Below, piece after piece: positions 59,327-64,000 of a DNA stretch of 64,000 nucleotides (position 1 is its first letter; the number at the start of each line of letters is the position of its first letter). This stretch comes from Comamonas flocculans (GTDB lineage Bacteria > Pseudomonadota > Gammaproteobacteria > Burkholderiales > Burkholderiaceae_C), in assembly GCF_007954405.1 (NCBI RefSeq), contig NZ_CP042344.1, positions 248,001-312,000 on the forward strand, read 5' to 3'. Below the pieces are notes generated by a model. It did no database searches. It was not told the origin of the DNA and was given only the letters and a program-made list of their open reading frames with translations. The translations under genes were made by a program, and so were the position numbers.

Positions 59327-60069
59327 TCATCTTCCTCCGGCAACCTGCCGTCGCTGTCCGCGGCGTTGCGGCCGGATTGCCGCTCGCGCGCACCGAGGTA
59401 GAGGTCGCGGGTAAAAGTGTAGGGGTCCAGCGCCGCCGCGTCCCGCACCGCCGTGGCGCCGAGAAAGGCGGCACGCCGGTCGGCGAAGCGCAGCACGTAC
59501 AGGCCGTTGCGCGTGCGCACCGGGCGCGCATGCCAGGCCAGGTCGCCCCAGGTATCGGCGGGCAGCGCGGCCGTGTCGCGCAGCGTGGACGGGCCCAGCA
59601 GCGGCAGCACCAGATAAGGGCCGCTGGGTATGCCCCAGCGCGCCAGCGTCAGGCCGAAGTCCTGCTTGTGGCGCTCTATGCCCGCCTCGCTGGCCACGTC
59701 GAACACGCCGCCGATGCCGATGAAGGAATTGATGCCGAAGCGCGCCAGGCTGTCGGCGGCCGCCCTGCCCTGGCCTTGCAGCACGTTGTTCACGAAGGAC
59801 CAGAGGTCGGCGAGGTTGGCAAAGAAGTTGCCCACGCCCGTGCGCACCGGTCGAGGCAAGGCCTCCTTGTAGAGCGTGGCAGCGGGCGTAAGCAAGATGG
59901 TGTCAACCCCGTCGTTGAACTCGCTCATCGCCCGGTTGTAGGGCTCGAGCGGATCTTGCGGATGGGCGCCCGGCCCGGTGGCGCAGCCGGCCAGGGCCAG
60001 CAGCAGCCCCGCCGTCAGCGCCAGCAGCATGGCCCGCAGGCCGGGGCTTGCATGGTGAGAGGTGGTCAT
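59323..60069 (-). CDS. mlaA: MlaA (VacJ) outer-membrane lipoprotein
   Basis: 248 residues. Lipobox LAGC (LLLALAGCATGPGAHPQDP), DPLEPYNRAMSEFNDGVDTI, the channel helices LPRPVRTGVGNFFANLADLW and FGINSFIGIGGVFDVASEAG, and GPYLVLPLLGPSTLRDTAAL. Removes mislocalised phospholipid from the outer leaflet. Its presence inside the mla operon (rather than apart, as in E. coli) is typical of Burkholderiales. Confidence 0.95.
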   Translation of the reverse strand: MTTSHHASPGLRAMLLALTAGLLLALAGCATGPGAHPQDPLEPYNRAMSEFNDGVDTILLTPAATLYKEALPRPVRTGVGNFFANLADLWSFVNNVLQGQGRAAADSLARFGINSFIGIGGVFDVASEAGIERHKQDFGLTLARWGIPSGPYLVLPLLGPSTLRDTAALPADTWGDLAWHARPVRTRNGLYVLRFADRRAAFLGATAVRDAAALDPYTFTRDLYLGARERQSGRNAADSDGRLPEEDE

Positions 60070-60557
60070 TTCTTGTTGTTGGCAGGGGCCGGCGGGGCGG
60101 CGTTGTCCTGCGCCTTGCCGTAGAGGAACTGCCCTATGAGGTTTTCAAGCACCACCGCCGACTGGGTGGCGGTGACGGTGTCGCCATCGGCCAGGTTCTG
60201 CTCGTCGGCGCCCGGCTCGATGCCGATGTACTGGTCGCCCAGCAGGCCGCTGGTGAGGATCTTGAGCGAGCTGTCCTTGGGAAACTGGAAGTGCCGGTCC
60301 ATCTCCAGCGTCACGCGCGCCTGGTAGGTGGTGTCGTCGAAGGTGATGGCGCGCACCCGCCCGACGACCACGCCCGCGCCGCGCACCGCCGCCTTGGGCT
60401 TGAGGCCGCCGATGTTGTCAAAGCGCGCGCTGATGCGATAGCCCTGCTGCCAGTTGAGGTTGAGCAGGTTGGCCGACTGCAGCGCCAGGAACACCAGCGC
60501 GGCCAGGCCCAGCATCACGAACAGGCCCACCCAGACATCGTTTTTGGATCGTTCCAT
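60066..60557 (-). CDS. mlaD: MlaD MCE-domain protein
   Basis: 163 residues: a single N-terminal helix (WVGLFVMLGLAALVFLALQS) then one MCE domain, RISARFDNIGGLKPKAAVRG, AGVVVGRVRAITFD, and ILTSGLLGDQYIGIEPGADE. Forms a hexameric ring on MlaE in the periplasm. Overlaps mlaA by 4 bases. Confidence 0.95.
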   Translation of the reverse strand: MERSKNDVWVGLFVMLGLAALVFLALQSANLLNLNWQQGYRISARFDNIGGLKPKAAVRGAGVVVGRVRAITFDDTTYQARVTLEMDRHFQFPKDSSLKILTSGLLGDQYIGIEPGADEQNLADGDTVTATQSAVVLENLIGQFLYGKAQDNAAPPAPANNKK

Positions 60558-60565
60558 TGCGCCTC

Positions 60566-61348
60566 CTACAAGCTGAACATCAAGGCGGTGAGGATGAAAT
60601 CGAGCGCCAGCACCGCCAGCGACGCGATCACCACGGTGCGCGTGGTCGCGCGCGCCACGCCTTCGGGCGTGGGCTTGGCCGCGTAGCCCTGCAGCACCGC
60701 GGTGAACGTCACCGCGACGCCGAACACCAGGCTCTTGACCACGCCGTTGCCCACGTCCTTGAACACGTCCACGCCGCCTTGCATCTGGCCCCAGAACGCG
60801 CCGCCGTCCACCCCTATCATCACCACGCCGACCAGCCAGCCGCCCAGCACCCCGACGGCGCTGAACACCGCCGCCAGCACCGGCATGGCAATCACGCCAC
60901 CCCAGAAGCGCGGCGCCAGAATGCGCTGCACCGGGTCCACCGCCATCAGTTCCATGGCCGACAGCTGCTCGCCCGCGCGCATCAGGCCGATTTCGGCCGT
61001 CAGGGAGGTGCCGGCGCGCCCGGCGAACAGCAGCGCGGTGACCACCGGGCCGAGCTCGCGCACCAGGCTGAGCGTGACCATCAGGCCGAGCGAGGTCTCC
61101 GAACCGTAGAGCTGCAGCACGTTGTAGCCCTGCAGCGCCAGCACGAAGCCGACGAACAGGCCCGACAGCGCAATGATGGCCAGCGAATGGTTGCCCAGGA
61201 AGTGCACCTGGTCGCGCAGCAGCGCCGGGCGGCGCAGCGCCGGGCCAAGCAAGGCCAGCAGCCGCACGAACAGGCGCGCGCCCAGGCCGATGTCCGCCAG
61301 GCGGCTGCGCAGCGCCAGGCCCACGTCCGCGGGGCGCCACCAGCTCAC
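60566..61348 (-). CDS. mlaE: MlaE permease
   Basis: 260 residues from a GTG start. [80 protein letters not shown] are the MlaE/Ttg2B signature. Permease of the phospholipid transporter. Overlaps mlaF by 4 bases. Confidence 0.95.
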   Translation of the reverse strand: MSWWRPADVGLALRSRLADIGLGARLFVRLLALLGPALRRPALLRDQVHFLGNHSLAIIALSGLFVGFVLALQGYNVLQLYGSETSLGLMVTLSLVRELGPVVTALLFAGRAGTSLTAEIGLMRAGEQLSAMELMAVDPVQRILAPRFWGGVIAMPVLAAVFSAVGVLGGWLVGVVMIGVDGGAFWGQMQGGVDVFKDVGNGVVKSLVFGVAVTFTAVLQGYAAKPTPEGVARATTRTVVIASLAVLALDFILTALMFSL

Positions 61349-62163
61349 CGTCGGCCTCCGGCCTCACGGGCCACGCCAAAGTCCTGCGCCATGCTGGGTC
61401 CCGGGTAGTGAAACGGTACGGGGCCCACAGGCAGGGCATGCACGAACTGGTGCACCAGCGGGTTGTCGCTGGTGCGCACCTCTCCGGGCGTGCCCTGGGC
61501 CGCGACATCGCCTTCGCCCAGGATGACGACATGGTCGGCCAGAGCGAAGGTTTCCTGCAGGTTGTGCGACACCAGCACCGTGGTCAGCCCCATGGCATCG
61601 TTGAGCCGGCGGATCAGCTGCGCCGCAATGCCCATGGAGATGGGATCGAGCCCGGCAAAGGGCTCGTCGTACATGACCAGCTCGGGGTCGAGCGCGATCG
61701 CGCGCGCCAGCGCCACGCGCCGCGCCATGCCGCCCGAGATCTGGCTGGGCATCAGGTCGCGCGCACCGCGCAGGCCCACCGCATGCAGCTTCATCAGGAC
61801 GATGTCGCGCACCAGTGCCGGGCTCAGGTCGGTGTGCTCGCGCAGCGGAAAGGCGACGTTGTCGAACACGCTCAGGTCGGTGAACAGCGCGCCGAACTGA
61901 AACAGCATGCCCATGCGCCGGCGCAAGGCATAGAGCGCCGGCAGTTCGAGCGCGCCGACGTCCTGGCCGTCGACCAGCACCTGCCCCTGCTGCGCCCGGT
62001 GCTGCCCGCCGATCAGGCGCAGCACCGTGGTCTTGCCACCGCCCGAGGCGCCCATGATGGCCGTGACCTTGCCGCGCGGCACCACCAGCGACAGGTCGCG
62101 CAGCACCGCGCGCGCGCCATACCCGAAGGTGACGTTGCGCAGCTGCACTAGGGGTTCGGACAT
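61345..62163 (-). CDS. mlaF: MlaF ATPase
   Basis: 272 residues. Walker [21 protein letters not shown], signature [20 protein letters not shown], Walker [17 protein letters not shown], His switch [17 protein letters not shown]. First gene of the mlaFEDACB operon; upstream region is shared with speD. Confidence 0.95.
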   Translation of the reverse strand: MSEPLVQLRNVTFGYGARAVLRDLSLVVPRGKVTAIMGASGGGKTTVLRLIGGQHRAQQGQVLVDGQDVGALELPALYALRRRMGMLFQFGALFTDLSVFDNVAFPLREHTDLSPALVRDIVLMKLHAVGLRGARDLMPSQISGGMARRVALARAIALDPELVMYDEPFAGLDPISMGIAAQLIRRLNDAMGLTTVLVSHNLQETFALADHVVILGEGDVAAQGTPGEVRTSDNPLVHQFVHALPVGPVPFHYPGPSMAQDFGVAREAGGRR

Positions 62164-62260
62164 CGGGGCTACTCGAAGGCGCCTGCGCGGCCAGCGCGGG
62201 CAAAGGGATCAATGATAAATGCAGCGCCAAATGCCCGCCGCGCGGCCTGCGCGCCCGGGC

Positions 62261-62290
62261 TGGAATAAACATATGGCATGCAACTATAAT
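62261..62290 (+). promoter_or_regulatory. Possible sigma-70 promoter upstream of speD
   Basis: A perfect TATAAT (62285-62290) with a weak -35 (TGGAAT, 62261-62266) 18 bases before. The leader to the speD start is about 110 bases. Confidence 0.45.
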
Positions 62291-62406
62291 TGCCGGTTCC
62301 GTTTTGCACTGCAAGGCTTGGGCATCACCGCTTGCTGCCGGGTTTGGCAGACCAGGCGCGCAATGCCCGCCAGCTGTCCTTGCCACCCAGGAAAGGTCAT
62401 CCCACG

Positions 62407-62814
62407 ATGGATCAAGCTGTCGTCGCACGCCCCCCTTCACGCCCGGCCCACCGGCTGGCCACCGGTCTGCACCTGATAGGCGACCTTTATGGTTGCGAGT
62501 GTGATTCCAGGCTGATGTACGACGCGGCTTACCTGGAAGAATTCTGCAAGCAGCAGGTGGCCGATGCCGGGCTGACCTCGGTCGGCTCGCTGTTTCACGG
62601 CTTTGGCGAGGACGGCGGCGTCACCGGCGTGGTGGTGCTGGCCGAATCGCACCTGTCCATCCACACCTGGCCCGAATCGGGCTACGTGACGCTGGACGTC
62701 TACGTCTGCAACTACACCGAAAACAACCGCCCCAAGGCACAAAAGCTGTTTGACAGCCTGCAAGCCGCGTTCAACCCGAGCGAACCTCGGCTGCATCGCG
62801 TCGACCGGGCATGA
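62407..62814 (+). CDS. speD: S-adenosylmethionine decarboxylase proenzyme
   Basis: Makes decarboxylated SAM for spermidine synthesis. 135 residues, the short class 1B (SpeH-type) proenzyme. VVVLAESHLSIHTWPESGYV contains the self-cleavage Glu-Ser that generates the pyruvoyl cofactor, followed by TLDVYVCN (Cys proton donor). The N-terminus GLHLIGDLYGCE matches the family. The start ATG 62407 follows AGGAAAGG. Overlaps speE by an ATGA. Confidence 0.94.
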   Translation: MDQAVVARPPSRPAHRLATGLHLIGDLYGCECDSRLMYDAAYLEEFCKQQVADAGLTSVGSLFHGFGEDGGVTGVVVLAESHLSIHTWPESGYVTLDVYVCNYTENNRPKAQKLFDSLQAAFNPSEPRLHRVDRA

Positions 62815-63767
62815 CGGGCGCCGCGGCGGGCGCGCGCCAGGCCGTGGCGGAGCGGCTGAACGCGCACTTCGGCTTCTACCTCACCCACTGCGAGCTGCTG
62901 GCGCAAAGCCGCTCCGAATGGCAGCACATCGAGATCTTCGAACACCCGCAGTTCGGGCGGGTGATGCGCATCGACGGCTGCTTCATGACCAGCGAGCGCG
63001 ACGAATTTTTCTACCATGAGCCCATGGTGCACCTGCCGGCGATCGCGCACCCCGGCGTGCGCCATGCGCTGGTGGTCGGTGGCGGCGACGGCGGCGCGGC
63101 CGAAGAATTGCTCAAGCTCCCCGGCATCGAGCAGGTGACGCTGTGCGAGCTCGATGATGAAGTTGTGCGCATGGCGCGCGAGTGGCTGCCGTCCATCCAT
63201 CGCGGCGCGCTCGACGACCGGCGACTGCGCCTGCAGCTCGGTGACGCACGCATCTTCATGCAGGCCACCGAGGAGCGGTTCGACCAGATCGTGCTCGATC
63301 TGACCGACCCCTTCGGCCCGGCGGTGGAGCTGTACACGGTGCAGTTCTACCAGACCTGCCAGCGCATCCTGCAGCCCGGCGGCGTGATCTCGCTGCACCT
63401 GGGCTCGCCCATCCACCTGCAGGAGAGCCTGCAGCGCATCCACGCCTCGCTCAAGGCGGTGTTCCCCATCGTGCGGCCCTACCTGCAGTACGTGCCGCTG
63501 TACGGCACGCTGTGGTGCATGGCCATGGCCTCGGACACCTCCGATCCGGCCGCGCTCACGCCGGCGCAGGTGGACGCGCGCCTGCGGGTGCGCGGCATCG
63601 GCCGGCTGCAGCTGTACAACGGTCAGACCCACCAGGCGCTGCTGGCCCAGCCCAACTTCCTGGCCGAGCTGCTGCGCCAGCGCGCGGCGCCGCTGCACAG
63701 CGGCCAGCAGCTCGGCGACGTGCACGACCCGGCCGATCTGCCGCCCATCACCATCATCGAAGGCTGA
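62811..63767 (+). CDS. speE: Spermidine synthase
   Basis: Transfers aminopropyl from decarboxylated SAM to putrescine. 318 residues. SEWQHIEIFEHPQFGRVMRI, DGCFMTSERDEFFYHEPMVH, VVGGGDGGAAEELLKLPGIE, VTLCELDDEVVRMAREWLPS and VLDLTDPFGPA are the family motifs. Coupled to speD, giving the full decarboxylation-transfer pathway; putrescine must come from elsewhere. Confidence 0.94.
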   Translation: MTGAAAGARQAVAERLNAHFGFYLTHCELLAQSRSEWQHIEIFEHPQFGRVMRIDGCFMTSERDEFFYHEPMVHLPAIAHPGVRHALVVGGGDGGAAEELLKLPGIEQVTLCELDDEVVRMAREWLPSIHRGALDDRRLRLQLGDARIFMQATEERFDQIVLDLTDPFGPAVELYTVQFYQTCQRILQPGGVISLHLGSPIHLQESLQRIHASLKAVFPIVRPYLQYVPLYGTLWCMAMASDTSDPAALTPAQVDARLRVRGIGRLQLYNGQTHQALLAQPNFLAELLRQRAAPLHSGQQLGDVHDPADLPPITIIEG

Positions 63768-63850
63768 GACAGGCCGGCGCGCCCGGCGCCGCCGCGGGCG
63801 CGCAACACTGCCCGGCTGGATGGCGAAGGCCATCGGTACGGAAGCCGCGC

Positions 63851-64000
63851 ATGGCTGAGCACTTCTTCTCCCTCACCAGGAAAGATCGACGCTAAGCGCT
63901 CGAACACGGGCGCGCTGAAAGCGGCCGCCCGGTCATCTGCTCGAAAAGGACGTGTGGGTGGTGTGGACGCTGCGCGCCCTGTTCAGCCCGCCACTGTCGG
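63851..64000 (+). pseudogene. Frameshifted AbiEii-type nucleotidyltransferase (cut by window end)
   Basis: ATG 63851 reads MAEHFFSLTRKDRR then TAA; past the stop the same frame continues ALEHGRAESGRPV. From about 63940 a different frame reads HLLEKDVWVVWTLRALFSPP. Joined, these give the N-terminus of AbiEii/AbiGii-type toxins (EKD-W-V-W-L--LF is the family hallmark). One nonsense codon and one frameshift are needed. The gene runs past the window end. Confidence 0.5.

Overview
The window is chromosomal DNA from a betaproteobacterium of the order Burkholderiales, most likely family Comamonadaceae. The evidence is very high GC, the gene set (long-form argG, short-form hisG next to murA and an mla operon, the folC-SPOR-cvpA-purF block, yajQ, queC), GTG starts, ATGA gene overlaps, and an interspersed stem-loop repeat with the core GCGCTTG-n-CAAGCGC followed by CAGCTATCAAA. 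A species cannot be named from this sequence.

Layout. 1-35000 is mostly core genome: pdxH, uvrC, a broken diguanylate cyclase, four tRNA genes (Ala-CGC, Ala-GGC, Asp, Glu), gltX-metZ, purF-cvpA-SPOR protein-folC, an ArsC-like protein, a glycine-zipper protein, argG, a copper-uptake pair (DUF2946-like protein plus OprC/NosA-type TonB receptor), queC with a queuosine-precursor transporter, murB, yajQ, an aspartyl protease, a degenerate HD-GYP protein, plsY, a membrane diguanylate cyclase, ybaK, parC and parE, an MFS transporter, a methyltransferase, dapA and bamC. parC and parE are separated by a small island holding higA with a truncated higB, and an apparently complete ccdAB pair.

35000-52500 alternates core genes (lipoprotein, FKBP isomerase, dut, coaBC, pilA) with an accessory zone crowded with toxin-antitoxin (TA) modules. 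It also has an intact IS3-family element (41349-42664, target duplication CAGC), fragments of other IS elements, a glycosyltransferase stub and two stranded Mu-like phage morphogenesis genes. The main observation is that antitoxins are usually complete while toxin genes are repeatedly cut: higB three times, mqsR, vapC, a Gp49-like toxin, a RelE-like toxin and two AbiEii-type nucleotidyltransferases. Apparently complete pairs are ccdAB, mazEF, higBA (47000-47615), a relE/HTH pair (48430-49118) and phd-relE (49809-50328). The last pair is bracketed by two 65-bp direct repeats.

52500-64000 returns to core genome: hisD (hisC does not follow; accessory DNA begins there), an orphan ribbon-helix-helix antitoxin overlapping the hisD start, hisG, murA, a BolA-like protein, an ABC-2 exporter, the mlaFEDACB phospholipid-transport operon, and speD-speE for spermidine synthesis. 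The window ends in another broken nucleotidyltransferase toxin gene.

All functions are inferred by reading the translated sequences against remembered family motifs. No database search was run.
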